IMG/VR virus record: IMGVR_UViG_3300044712_001170
Span: 1-42,780 of that record
Origin: a virus
DNA: 42,780 nt
Direction: 5' to 3' (one strand)
Part shown: one piece after another, positions 16,096-24,829 of the stretch
How positions within the stretch are numbered: position 1 is the stretch's first letter
Layout of the letters: each line of letters opens with the position of its first letter
The notes under the pieces: model-generated
The model's database searches: none
What the model was told of the DNA's origin: nothing
The model's input: the letters and a program-made list of their open reading frames with translations, nothing else
Program-made: the position numbers and the translations under genes

Positions 16096-16921
16096 TATTA
16101 TATTTCGCGGTGGGCGAGATGATGCACGACGAGTCATCAAAGGCTTGATTGGCCAACTGACCGGCAAGGAGCCGGATCAAGGAGGGTTGGCTCGTAGTGT
16201 TTTCTTTTCTCTCGGATTCGCTGCATTGTCCGACATTCAGGCCGATTTCATCACTAAGTCTCGTGGTGGAACCGGCGAAGATGGTGTCGCGTGGGAGCGG
16301 CTGAGCAAAAAGTATCTCGCCTACGGTCGACGATTCGGCCCCGGAGAGCAACGCGATCTCAAAGCGGCCGCCGGACTTGGCAAGCAGCATCGACACGGAG
16401 TAGGCGGCAAGGGAGGGCTACTGACAGTCGATCAAAAGAAGCGTTGGAACGCCCTTTATCGACAGAACATTGCTTTGCTAGCTGCTCGAATGGAAATTCA
16501 GTATGCGCGAAGCATGGCGGCGGCTATGGCCTGGAATACGATCAAGGCCGAAGGCGCCAAGACGAAGCTCGAGGTTTATGGCAATCGCCAAGTCGACATC
16601 CTTCGCGATACGGGCGTCTTGTTCAATTCGATAAGCCCCGGATACTTCGACGGCACTGGTAGCACAGCAAACTATCAAAAGCCCTCCGGCGACGGCGGCG
16701 AACAACAGATCTTCACAGCGCTCACCAACGGCATCGTGATCGGTACCAACGTGCCGTACGCTCGAACGCATCAGGAGGGCGACACGAAGCGAGGAATACC
16801 GGCTCGGCCGTTCATACCGAAACGCGTGCCACAAACGTGGCTCAATCGTTGGGAAGGCATATTGATTCAATCAATTCAACTGGCCGCCCAGCGAGCCTTC
16901 GCAATGCAGGGGGCCGCGTGA
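16088..16921 (+). CDS. Mu gpG-like tail completion / virion morphogenesis protein
   Basis: 277 residues from ATG 16088, inside the last codons of the previous gene. The C-terminal pattern GIVIGTNVPYARTHQEG, then RGIPARPFIPKRVP, is the hallmark of Mu gpG / tail-completion proteins (GTNVPYAxxHQxG ... PxRPF). The N-terminal part is basic and helical. It acts at the head-tail junction. Its stop and the next ATG share bases (TGATG). Confidence 0.8.
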   Translation: MVDIIFRGGRDDARRVIKGLIGQLTGKEPDQGGLARSVFFSLGFAALSDIQADFITKSRGGTGEDGVAWERLSKKYLAYGRRFGPGEQRDLKAAAGLGKQHRHGVGGKGGLLTVDQKKRWNALYRQNIALLAARMEIQYARSMAAAMAWNTIKAEGAKTKLEVYGNRQVDILRDTGVLFNSISPGYFDGTGSTANYQKPSGDGGEQQIFTALTNGIVIGTNVPYARTHQEGDTKRGIPARPFIPKRVPQTWLNRWEGILIQSIQLAAQRAFAMQGAA

Positions 16922-17493
16922 TGCTAGACGGGGAAACTTACATCCTTGAAGCAGTCCGCGATACTCTCAGAGAAGAGCTTGGACTCAAGCCGGAGCAGTG
17001 CGATTGTGAAATGGATGAAAAGGTACCGGCCATCGCTGGCGACACTTACTTGGCTGTTATTCCGGCTGGGGTCGAGCCAGGGCCTTATCAAAACACAAGC
17101 GGCGGCGTGCATGACGTCGTTCATTTGGTCCAAGTGACCGTTTTCCAACGTTGTGGGAGCGTACCACGAGACAAAAACCGATCGGTCTTTATGGATCAGC
17201 TTTCGGGGATTAACGCATGGGTCAATCGGATAATCATGGCTCTTGATTGGCAGATCAAACCCATGGCTTACGCCAACAAAAGACTGATGACTTTCGATCG
17301 AGATGCTCAACCATTCATCGAGCGTCTTCGGTTTCACCGGGTCGATGCTAAGCCGCGAATGGTGAACTCCGAAACTTACGGCGCGGTGGCCGGTTTGCAA
17401 AAGGGCTCGACACCTTACGTCGCAATGGTCCGAAGTGTTGTTTTCCGAGGATTGCCACGAACCCAAACGGTGACGCATGCCATTCCTAGCTAA
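16921..17493 (+). CDS. Head-tail joining / tail terminator-like protein
   Basis: 190 residues from ATG 16921, coupled to the previous stop. An N-terminal helix (YILEAVRDTLREEL) is followed by a mixed alpha/beta domain and a C-terminal TPYVAMVRSVVFRGL strand pair, a layout seen in tail-terminator (gpU-like) proteins. The position between gpG-like and tail tube-like genes supports this. Fold-level inference only. Confidence 0.5.
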   Translation: MLDGETYILEAVRDTLREELGLKPEQCDCEMDEKVPAIAGDTYLAVIPAGVEPGPYQNTSGGVHDVVHLVQVTVFQRCGSVPRDKNRSVFMDQLSGINAWVNRIIMALDWQIKPMAYANKRLMTFDRDAQPFIERLRFHRVDAKPRMVNSETYGAVAGLQKGSTPYVAMVRSVVFRGLPRTQTVTHAIPS

Positions 17494-17926
17494 CGATGAA
17501 CTCGAAAAATACGGAACCAAGTTCCTGCGATCAAACGGTGTTCACATTCCGGCAGAACGATCGATCAAGCAACGCCAGTTTGCTTACTGTACAAACCCGG
17601 AATGCCGAGAAAACGGAGCCGAATACCATTGGGAGATCAAACACGATTGGACGTGCTGCCCGAAGTGCGGCGCGAATCAGGCCCCGATGGTCGGTATTCT
17701 CGCAAAGATCCACCTAATGGTCCGCGACAAGACTGGTCCTCTCCAGGGCAACGGCGGTTTAAGGTACCGGCTTGCTTGTGACACGAAGAAAAATCGAGAG
17801 GGAATCTCGACATTGACAAATTACGAAGTTGCTACCGATCAAAAAGAGGTTTGCAACTGCCAAGATTGTTTGATTGAAGCCATGAAACTAAACGTCGGGC
17901 CACGGTCCGGAATCGCTATCGCGTAA
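17477..17926 (+). CDS. Cys-rich zinc-binding morphogenesis protein
   Basis: 149 residues; starts 17 bases inside the previous gene. Four Cys in two knuckles (CTNPEC near residues 38-43 and CCPKC near 60-64) form a zinc ribbon. Two more close Cys pairs (CNCQDC) near the C-terminus may form a second site. Virion zinc proteins in the tail region are unusual; it may be a tail assembly factor. No family was recognised. Confidence 0.65.
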   Translation: MPFLANDELEKYGTKFLRSNGVHIPAERSIKQRQFAYCTNPECRENGAEYHWEIKHDWTCCPKCGANQAPMVGILAKIHLMVRDKTGPLQGNGGLRYRLACDTKKNREGISTLTNYEVATDQKEVCNCQDCLIEAMKLNVGPRSGIAIA

Positions 17927-17938
17927 GGAGAAAGAACT

Positions 17939-18469
17939 ATGCCATTCGTAGCCGGAGTGTATCTGGTCGTTTACAACTCCAAGGTTGTCGGACAAACCGC
18001 CGAGGGGGTCGTCTTTGATCGCACCGTTTTCAAGCAAATGATTACGGGCGATTGGATGGGGCAAGCACCACAGGACGGCATCAACCAAGGAACCGAGCTC
18101 ACCTCGATGCTCGATCTTTTGGAATACGACGCGCCAGCCGTTGTCGATTTGATTCGACCATACAACGGAACGAACGTCGACATCCGAGCCGGGATGGTCG
18201 GCACGCTCGACGTGTACCATCAAATCGCGAAGTCGATGGTGCTAACCGGTCTGTTGACCGCAACCAACATCACCGCGAACGGCGGTACCGGATCTTCCGT
18301 TACGCCACTCACCAGGACGTTGCCGAGAACGATCCTGCACGAAAACTATCCTGTCCGGGAAGCGTTCTCGTCGCGTTTGCGAAACCTTCCTGTACGGCTA
18401 CGCCACTACCCATCGCCTCACACTCAGGCCACGGGCGTAGGCGGTGGAGTTTTTGGAACGGAGACCTAA
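17939..18469 (+). CDS. Tail tube-like protein
   Basis: 176 residues, following an AGGAGAAAG ribosome site. It begins with a beta strand (GVYLVVYNSKVVG) and has alternating strands with a Pro/Gly-rich C-terminus, comparable in size with short siphovirus tube proteins. It precedes the assembly-protein and tape-measure genes in the order normal for tail tube, chaperone, tape measure. Assigned by order and fold impression only. Confidence 0.5.
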   Translation: MPFVAGVYLVVYNSKVVGQTAEGVVFDRTVFKQMITGDWMGQAPQDGINQGTELTSMLDLLEYDAPAVVDLIRPYNGTNVDIRAGMVGTLDVYHQIAKSMVLTGLLTATNITANGGTGSSVTPLTRTLPRTILHENYPVREAFSSRLRNLPVRLRHYPSPHTQATGVGGGVFGTET

Positions 18470-18475
18470 TCCATC

Positions 18476-18796
18476 ATGGCGAAACTGCAATTGAACACCG
18501 ATCGCAAAGCGTTTGAAATCAAACGCGGTGGCGAGACAACAAAGTGGGAGTACGACGTCCTAGAGTTGAAGCTCACCGCTGAGAATCTCGAGCGAGAACA
18601 CGGAATGCGACACGGCGATAAGGTCAAACCGCCGACGATCGAGTTCCTACGGCAGTTCGCTTCGATTCTCAATGATGAATTTGGACTGGTCGGTTGCTCG
18701 TCGGACATCGCTTTCCGAGTCTACAACGTTGTGAACGCGCAGTTCGTCGAACTCCAAGACGACCTTGAGTTGCAGCTAAAGGCAGCGACAGAATAA
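18476..18796 (+). CDS. Tail assembly chaperone-like protein (paralogue of 22275-22775)
   Basis: 106 residues between the tail tube and tape measure genes, the standard place of a tail assembly chaperone. Residues 26-86 align with the N-terminus of the protein at 22275: VLELKLTAENLEREHG with LVELSTCVEKLEREYK, PTIEFLRQFASIL with PTVPFLRRLASWL, and SSDIAFRVYNVV with SSDAWIVWKAL. This indicates an old duplication. No slippery frameshift site was seen between the two genes at this end. Confidence 0.6.
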   Translation: MAKLQLNTDRKAFEIKRGGETTKWEYDVLELKLTAENLEREHGMRHGDKVKPPTIEFLRQFASILNDEFGLVGCSSDIAFRVYNVVNAQFVELQDDLELQLKAATE

Positions 18797-18818
18797 CACC
18801 AAGCAAGGAATAAATCGC

Positions 18819-20585
18819 ATGTCAGCCGTCGAAATGGAAATCCGGCTGATCGACGGCAGCAGCGAAGCCCAGGCCGCCTTCGATCGGCCTCAAAATAACC
18901 AGGACAGCCTGGACGTCCCTTCGGCTGCCGACAGTGGCAAACAGGGATCGGAATCGACGAGCATTCCTGCGACGCCACAATCGCAAGAGAGTAACTCTAC
19001 GGCTTCGCAAACTATCGGGACACCAGCCTCAAATTCTCCACCGATGGAAGCGATCGCAACGCTCGACACGGTGGCAGAGCGATTAAATGAGCTTATCGGC
19101 CATCTTCGAGCAGGCGGAACCGGATCGACGACGGGATCCTTCGACGTTTCCCCTGAAAAGTTTGCTCGCGATGTTGCCACCTTCCAACAGCAAATCGCCG
19201 ATCAAACCAATGGCAATCGAAAGAACGGCGGCGAGTCGCGTCAACCGAGTCAAGAGCGTGAAGATAAAACCGGTCCATCAAAAGACGATTACCGCGAACT
19301 TCGTACCGCAGTCGTCGAACTCACTCGCAGCCTTGCACCTCGTTGGCTATCGGAGCCGATCGAGAAGCTGATCGGCGTTTTGCTCGGGGATGGAAAGAAA
19401 GTCGCTAAGTCATCGGCTCCATCGCCGATCCAATCCGCGCCGGAGGCATCGAGTAATTCCGATGGTTCCGCGAGGTCTATGATCTCACCGGTCGAGCCAG
19501 CAACTACCACCACTTCGATCGCAAAATCGACCGAGCAGAGCGACTCCAGTGCGACGGTTCCGGTGGTGCAAGCAATTCCAGCCATTCAAGAAGATCGATC
19601 ATCGGAACCTCGCAGAGACGATCCGCCTACGCTTCGGCAGGCGATCGAGCATCGCGTCCGATCGACGAAGACAGGACGCAATCTGCTTGAATTGGGGAGT
19701 CGGGCAAAAGCTTCAATGAAGCGTTCGCTTCAGCAATCGAACATCGGGCAGCAAATACTGCTAACTGGTCGACGAATGCGTTCTCGATCTCGTCTTGTCG
19801 GGCAACGAATCGCGTCGTCATCGTTCGGGCGTGGTGTGGCATCGGTGGCAAGACCAATGGTATCAGGGGCTGCGAGAGTCATCGGTGGAGCATCACTAGC
19901 CGGTTCGTCCACGACTGCCGCAGCCGGTGGAACCGCAGCCGGAGCAACTACAGTTGGGGCGGGATCTGCTTCAATCGCTGCTGTAGTTGGTCCTTTGGCG
20001 GTCGTCGCTGGAGCTGTTGTGGCGTTGGCCGCCTTCGTTCGCGCCGTAAATAGTGCTCGAGACGAACTGCAAAACTACTCGCCGGAAATCGCTTATGGCA
20101 AGGCCGTCGGGCAATATCAATCGGAAATGAACAGAGTAGATCGCGCGCAACGCATCGGGCCAGAACTTGGTCGCGTCGAGCGAATTTCGAATCGATTCAA
20201 CGAAGCTTCGCAGAAAGCGATGACTGAGTTGCTCGATCTAGGATTAAAGTTTCTTCCAATATTCGAGGCTATTGCCAATACGGTTACCGTCGGGATAGAT
20301 CTCACTCGGAATGGAACTGCTTCAGTCAACTTGCTTACTTCTTACGTTCAGCAGGGAATTGCGATGATGACGGTTTGGAACGGTGAGGACGATAAAGCCG
20401 CTGCAAAAGAAGTTGAACAGGCCAAACAGGCCGTCGGTCAATCAGCCTTGGATTTGACGAGATCTTTGAAGGAATTGATGGGTCGCGGTCGCACGGATGA
20501 AGACTTTGGGTTTCATCGTGATCCCGATTTGGAGGCGATTTTGAAAGACGATGGCGAAGGTAAACCACCGGGGAGGATGCCATAA
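18819..20585 (+). CDS. Tape measure protein
   Basis: 588 residues. A Ser/Gln-rich low-complexity N-terminal half leads to a hydrophobic Ala/Gly/Val-rich stretch (about residues 358-411), as in tape-measure proteins that insert into membranes. A helical C-terminal part follows, with LLDLGLKFLPIFEAIANTV. At about 0.15 nm per residue it would span at most about 88 nm, so a short or medium tail is predicted. The stop overlaps the next ATG. Confidence 0.8.
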   Translation: MSAVEMEIRLIDGSSEAQAAFDRPQNNQDSLDVPSAADSGKQGSESTSIPATPQSQESNSTASQTIGTPASNSPPMEAIATLDTVAERLNELIGHLRAGGTGSTTGSFDVSPEKFARDVATFQQQIADQTNGNRKNGGESRQPSQEREDKTGPSKDDYRELRTAVVELTRSLAPRWLSEPIEKLIGVLLGDGKKVAKSSAPSPIQSAPEASSNSDGSARSMISPVEPATTTTSIAKSTEQSDSSATVPVVQAIPAIQEDRSSEPRRDDPPTLRQAIEHRVRSTKTGRNLLELGSRAKASMKRSLQQSNIGQQILLTGRRMRSRSRLVGQRIASSSFGRGVASVARPMVSGAARVIGGASLAGSSTTAAAGGTAAGATTVGAGSASIAAVVGPLAVVAGAVVALAAFVRAVNSARDELQNYSPEIAYGKAVGQYQSEMNRVDRAQRIGPELGRVERISNRFNEASQKAMTELLDLGLKFLPIFEAIANTVTVGIDLTRNGTASVNLLTSYVQQGIAMMTVWNGEDDKAAAKEVEQAKQAVGQSALDLTRSLKELMGRGRTDEDFGFHRDPDLEAILKDDGEGKPPGRMP

Positions 20586-22285
20586 TGGGTATGTCGAAGA
20601 TCACCTACAACGGCTTCACGTTCCCGGATCGGTCCAAGTTCTCTGTATCTGAAGAGTATGTTTACGATGATGCTGGAATGGCCATCACCTACACGAAGTT
20701 CAAGCTTCGCGTCGAAACGATCATCGTCAACCCCGAGGGAAGCCTAAACTACGATCCCGAAACATCATCGAGCTTCTTCGCCGGTCCGGAAGTCGAACGC
20801 ATTCGCAACACGCTGAGCAAATCCGGCCGCGAGCTCACAATTGAACACGACGGCTACGGTGAGCGCCCTCACTTATCGATCGGAGGCGGTAGCAGCTACG
20901 CGCGGCAGGACGTCGCGATGGGGCCGAAGCCTCGCGTCCTTTCATGGTTGCCGATTGGACACACGACAAGCGTCGAAGTCGTTTGGGAGTGTGAGTATCA
21001 TATTCCATCTTGCTACAATGCTCGATTCATTGGTTTGGCGGCTTACAACTACGGCGTTTCATTCGACTATGATCGACGCGGATACACGACGCGACGAATC
21101 ACTGGCTATATCGAAATCGCGCTGACTAAGGTCGGAAGTAAGATTCTCGATTCGGTCGATGAGTATCGCGATGAAGTCATCATTCCGAAACCTGCCAACT
21201 TTCATCGAGAGGTTTCCTGGAACGTATCGCTTGACAAGCGTAGGGCGGACTTCACTGTCGTCGATTCGGAGATCCCATCGCAGAACATATATCCGAACGG
21301 AGTTGTCGCCATTCGCGCAAGGCATCGAGCCGGGTGGTCACGACGAGACCGGGCAAAAATACCGAATACCATTTCCGCAACCATTGAACTTGCCGCAACG
21401 GAACAGCGGGTGCGGGCTTGGCTTATCTTTCGGGACATCGTGAATGCTCGCCTAAAATACGCTGAGAATTTGCAGCGTCCAACGTTCATCGAAACATTCG
21501 AAGTCGACGAGGAGCTATTCGAGAACCAAATCAGCTTTTCGCTCTCGTATTACATTCTCTCCAAGACTGCGATCGCGGAAATCTTCGCTTCGACCGGCAT
21601 CATGCAGCCGCTGGAGGATAGTAATAGGACGTGGGAAGACTGGGAAAACTCGGTCGCGAAACTACATCCGCTAACAGGCAAAGGGGAAGATCGAGGCTTG
21701 GCCAAGCTGAGGCATAAATTCGAGGATGATCGAATTGTTAACCTGTGTAGCATTGATAGCCCTTTCGCTACTCCCGAGGTGGTCGAACGCCCTGAGCCAA
21801 CCCCATACCCGAATCAAGTCTACTGCAATCGAAGGCCCCCACCGGAGTATAGCTGGCTGCATTTTGAAGGACACCTTGAATACGTGGAGTACCGCAGCTC
21901 GTACACTTCCACCACCCTTGGCCCAGATGATCTTCAGCAGGAGGAATACAATCCAAACAAGCCCGACGACTACCTAGAGCAAACGCAAAGACTTGAGCGG
22001 TTCATCGAGTCTTATGGTTCAGGAAGCGAATTCCGCTGGAAAGGCTACGCTGAACGGATCGGCTATCCAATCCCAAAGCCCGGCAAATTGCGAATCGGGA
22101 ACTATGTCCTAAAGCCGACAGGAAAGGGGAAGTTCGCGAATAAGTTTCTTGGCAACCATTTTTGTCAGCCAAAGTACGGCGCTTCCTGGAACATGACTTA
22201 CAAAGTTCAGTACGTGCCACCTCGTACCGGCGCGAAAGATGCAGACCCGATTAACGTGCCGGACGAGAGCGAAAATGCTGCTTGA
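20585..22285 (+). CDS. Distal tail / baseplate protein
   Basis: 566 residues from ATG 20585 (ATG 20591 alternative). Mainly beta-rich, with aromatic segments (YVYDDAGMAITYTKFKLRVE near the N-terminus, FSLSYYILSKTAIAEIF in the centre). Directly after the tape measure is the normal place of the distal tail protein or the hub adaptor. A proline-rich linker near residues 398-425 separates the last domain. Function is inferred from position. Confidence 0.6.
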   Translation: MGMSKITYNGFTFPDRSKFSVSEEYVYDDAGMAITYTKFKLRVETIIVNPEGSLNYDPETSSSFFAGPEVERIRNTLSKSGRELTIEHDGYGERPHLSIGGGSSYARQDVAMGPKPRVLSWLPIGHTTSVEVVWECEYHIPSCYNARFIGLAAYNYGVSFDYDRRGYTTRRITGYIEIALTKVGSKILDSVDEYRDEVIIPKPANFHREVSWNVSLDKRRADFTVVDSEIPSQNIYPNGVVAIRARHRAGWSRRDRAKIPNTISATIELAATEQRVRAWLIFRDIVNARLKYAENLQRPTFIETFEVDEELFENQISFSLSYYILSKTAIAEIFASTGIMQPLEDSNRTWEDWENSVAKLHPLTGKGEDRGLAKLRHKFEDDRIVNLCSIDSPFATPEVVERPEPTPYPNQVYCNRRPPPEYSWLHFEGHLEYVEYRSSYTSTTLGPDDLQQEEYNPNKPDDYLEQTQRLERFIESYGSGSEFRWKGYAERIGYPIPKPGKLRIGNYVLKPTGKGKFANKFLGNHFCQPKYGASWNMTYKVQYVPPRTGAKDADPINVPDESENAA

Positions 22286-22775
22286 AAAAACAGGGCGAGA
22301 AATCGAGATTAGCCTCGTCGAACTATCGACGTGCGTTGAAAAGCTGGAGCGAGAGTACAAACTCGAAACGCCGGAGCGGAACCTTCAACCGACGGTTCCA
22401 TTCCTTCGTCGCTTAGCTTCTTGGCTAGAGGCTCGTGGCGTTGCAAATGCTTCCTCTTCCGACGCCTGGATCGTTTGGAAAGCACTTGGGCCGCTTACAC
22501 GGCACTATCGCGAGAAGCACGCGAACCAAGCTCGTCTGGCTTACTGGTACAAGATCAATCCCTTCGAACTGACCGACGAACAGCAGGCTGGACTACTTGC
22601 CAACTTAGTTGCAGTCCAGTGCCAGGAGCGGATCACGAAGGGCGATTTTGACCCGACAAACTACGAACTCGTTTACTGGCTCTATAAGGAAGCCTACGGA
22701 GACGAAGACTTGGCGGCCTATCAAAAATCTGAAGCTTTCAAGGCGTACGTGTACAAAACGACCAAAACGAGTTAG
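22275..22775 (+). CDS. Paralogue of tail assembly chaperone with extra C-terminal domain
   Basis: 166 residues from ATG 22275, which overlaps the previous gene by 11 bases. The first 70 residues resemble the 18476-18796 protein. The C-terminal half is new, with an aromatic YWYKINPFELTDEQQAGLLA segment and a NYELVYWLYKEAYGDEDLAAY helix pair. A duplicate assembly factor placed before the portal gene may help link baseplate and head assembly. No family was recognised beyond the similarity. Confidence 0.55.
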   Translation: MLLEKTGREIEISLVELSTCVEKLEREYKLETPERNLQPTVPFLRRLASWLEARGVANASSSDAWIVWKALGPLTRHYREKHANQARLAYWYKINPFELTDEQQAGLLANLVAVQCQERITKGDFDPTNYELVYWLYKEAYGDEDLAAYQKSEAFKAYVYKTTKTS

Positions 22776-22850
22776 TCAATGGCGAAGCGATTGGTATACT
22801 GATCGTGCGAAACTGCGGCGACAGCGTGTACTTTTTTAAGGTAGCACGCG

Positions 22851-24734
22851 ATGCCCAATTTGATTCAACGAATGGCGAGCCGCATTGCATCGCCGTTTGC
22901 TCAAAAACCAAAGCAAGCCTCCGAAGCGGCGCGGCCGAAAACCAAAGGTTATCGTCCGCTTCCGCAAATGTGGTTCCAGCAACCACGGGACTTACCACCA
23001 TTCACCTTCGAGACGATCCGGGCGATGCTTCTCGACGGAGGCATTCGTCTCAATCTTGCCACGCGAGCAGCTCCAATCTACGGCATCCAATTCGCCTACA
23101 AGCAGAACGATGCGTGGGTGCCAGGCGTACAAGCTCGCAATCCTGCCGTCGGTGCTTGGGTTCAACGACAACTCGAAACAATTTGGCGAAACTACCTGCC
23201 TTATATTCTCCGGGCCCAAGTATGGGGATGGTCGGCCGGTGAGGTAACGCTCAAGCTTAGCACAGCCAACTTGCTCGAGATTCATGAGCTTTTACCGAGG
23301 TTTGCCGGTGACTGCCGAATGCTCGAACGAGACGGATGCCGTTATGGTGTCCGAGTGCAGCGTGTGATCGGCAAGGGCGATGTCGATCTTCAGTATCCGT
23401 ATTGCTGGATTCATCAACACAACGCTGAAGATGGAGAACAATACGGTCAATCGGTGCTGCTTGGTGCCTATGATCCGTGGGCCGATAAATGGTTCCAAGG
23501 TGGTGCTCTGGACGTCCGAAAGCTCTTCATGCGCAAGGATGCTTACGGCGGTGCAAAAGTTGGATACCCCGAACGCGATGTCTTTGTCGAAGGACAAAAC
23601 GCACCAGTCCCAGCTCGAGACGTTGCAATGCAAATTGTCCAGCAGGCCGCTTCGGGTGCCGTGTTGACATACCCAACGACCAAAGATCAAAACGGCGGCG
23701 ATGAATGGGTAGTCGAACGAGCCCAAGTATCAAGCAATCCGCAACACATACTTCAATTTCCAAAAGACCTCGACGACGAGATTCGCATCGGGATGCTAAT
23801 CCCTGATGACGTCATAAGCAACGACGGATCGGGTGCATGGGCAGGAAAGCGAATACCAATGGCAGCCTTCTACGCCAGCCTTGATTGCTGGGTAACGCAG
23901 ATTCTCAACGATCTTCGATTCACGCTCGACCCGATCGTCATGATGAACTGGGGAAGGGCCGAAGAGTATGAAATCACCCACAAGCCGCTCGCTGAACAAG
24001 CGATGGAACAACAATCCAACGCCGGGCCGGGACAGCAACAACCGCAACAGCAAGCCCCCATTGCCCGTTCTTATGGGAGAGTTGCCGGTGGTGAGGGATC
24101 ATACCCGGAAAACCCGTACCGAATGTCTCTTGGCATGGATCCAATTGAAGCCGTCGGCAAAGGCGTATTGGATGCCGGTTCACTAGTTAAAGCGGCAAAG
24201 ATGGCGTTAAGGATGGGTTGGTCACACCATGAAGGTAAACTCGGTGGTCAAGGATGGAAGAACGATGAAACGGGGGAAATTCGTTATCAAGACTCAATGC
24301 CTAGCGAACATCAAGTAAACGAAACCGAACCGGTAGAAATCGACACGACAAAATATGAAGGGCTAGCACCTGAAGAAATTCGCAAGATCGTGTTTCGGCA
24401 AGCGATGGACACGCTCCGTAAAGAACCGATTTTGAACGCCGAAACGAATGAGACAATTCGCATCGGACGAATCGGAATTGAAAAGACGCTTAGCCATTCG
24501 TCCGATATTCGTGTCGCTATGACGATTCCACATCTTCCTGAAATACTTCGCGTTGCAAAACCTATTGGATCGTCCGAAGTAACTGATCCTGGGAGCAATA
24601 TCGTTCGGTACCGGTACTTTGAAGCAACGATTCAAATCGACGGAGGCACAGCCCAAACCAAGCTCAAGATTCGTGAAATGCGAGACGGCAATTGGTACTA
24701 CGACCAGCACATTACGGGAAAACCAAAAAAGTGA
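22851..24734 (+). CDS. Portal protein (Mu gp29/DUF935-like) with added C-terminal domain
   Basis: 627 residues. The first 380 residues fit the Mu gp29-like portal family: LRAQVWGWSAGEV, then YDPWADKWF, a long helical segment and IRIGMLIPDDVIS, then IVMMNWG. A Gln-rich linker (about 386-409) joins a C-terminal domain of about 120 residues (502-625) that starts LAPEEIRKIVFRQAM. That domain has the pattern IPHLPEILRVAKP, then YRYFEATIQI, ending MRDGNWYYDQHI, resembling LPD3 / polyvalent-protein-associated or barnase-EndoU-type domains. Portal genes normally lie next to terminase; here 12 kb of head and tail genes intervene. Confidence 0.8.
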   Translation: MPNLIQRMASRIASPFAQKPKQASEAARPKTKGYRPLPQMWFQQPRDLPPFTFETIRAMLLDGGIRLNLATRAAPIYGIQFAYKQNDAWVPGVQARNPAVGAWVQRQLETIWRNYLPYILRAQVWGWSAGEVTLKLSTANLLEIHELLPRFAGDCRMLERDGCRYGVRVQRVIGKGDVDLQYPYCWIHQHNAEDGEQYGQSVLLGAYDPWADKWFQGGALDVRKLFMRKDAYGGAKVGYPERDVFVEGQNAPVPARDVAMQIVQQAASGAVLTYPTTKDQNGGDEWVVERAQVSSNPQHILQFPKDLDDEIRIGMLIPDDVISNDGSGAWAGKRIPMAAFYASLDCWVTQILNDLRFTLDPIVMMNWGRAEEYEITHKPLAEQAMEQQSNAGPGQQQPQQQAPIARSYGRVAGGEGSYPENPYRMSLGMDPIEAVGKGVLDAGSLVKAAKMALRMGWSHHEGKLGGQGWKNDETGEIRYQDSMPSEHQVNETEPVEIDTTKYEGLAPEEIRKIVFRQAMDTLRKEPILNAETNETIRIGRIGIEKTLSHSSDIRVAMTIPHLPEILRVAKPIGSSEVTDPGSNIVRYRYFEATIQIDGGTAQTKLKIREMRDGNWYYDQHITGKPKK

Positions 24735-24796
24735 GGCCCACCTTATAAGGAGGGCGTCTCGCGTTGCCGCTTACGTTTTCTCCGGGTGAGCCTCAT
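24731..24796 (+). repeat. Imperfect inverted repeat between portal and minor head genes
   Basis: GTGAGGCCCACC (24731-24742) pairs with GGTGAGCCTCAT (24785-24796) in 10 of 12 positions, and an inner CCTTATAAGG palindrome (24741-24750) sits inside. The outer arm starts on the portal stop codon. The next gene has no clear ribosome site, so the RNA fold may control its translation, or the element may end transcripts. Confidence 0.35.
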
Positions 24797-24829
24797 TACT
24801 AGTATCGGACATTCGCTCATAAAAATCAA

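Noticed and set aside
18781-18830. Programmed frameshift site between the tail chaperone and the tape measure gene
   Set aside because: No slippery heptamer such as X-XXY-YYZ was visible near the stop, and the downstream frame has its own start codon.
22772-22800. Promoter in front of the portal gene (TATACT -10)
   Set aside because: The -10 is fair but the -35 (TTAGTC) at 17-bp spacing matches only poorly; the gap is also readable as normal spacer.
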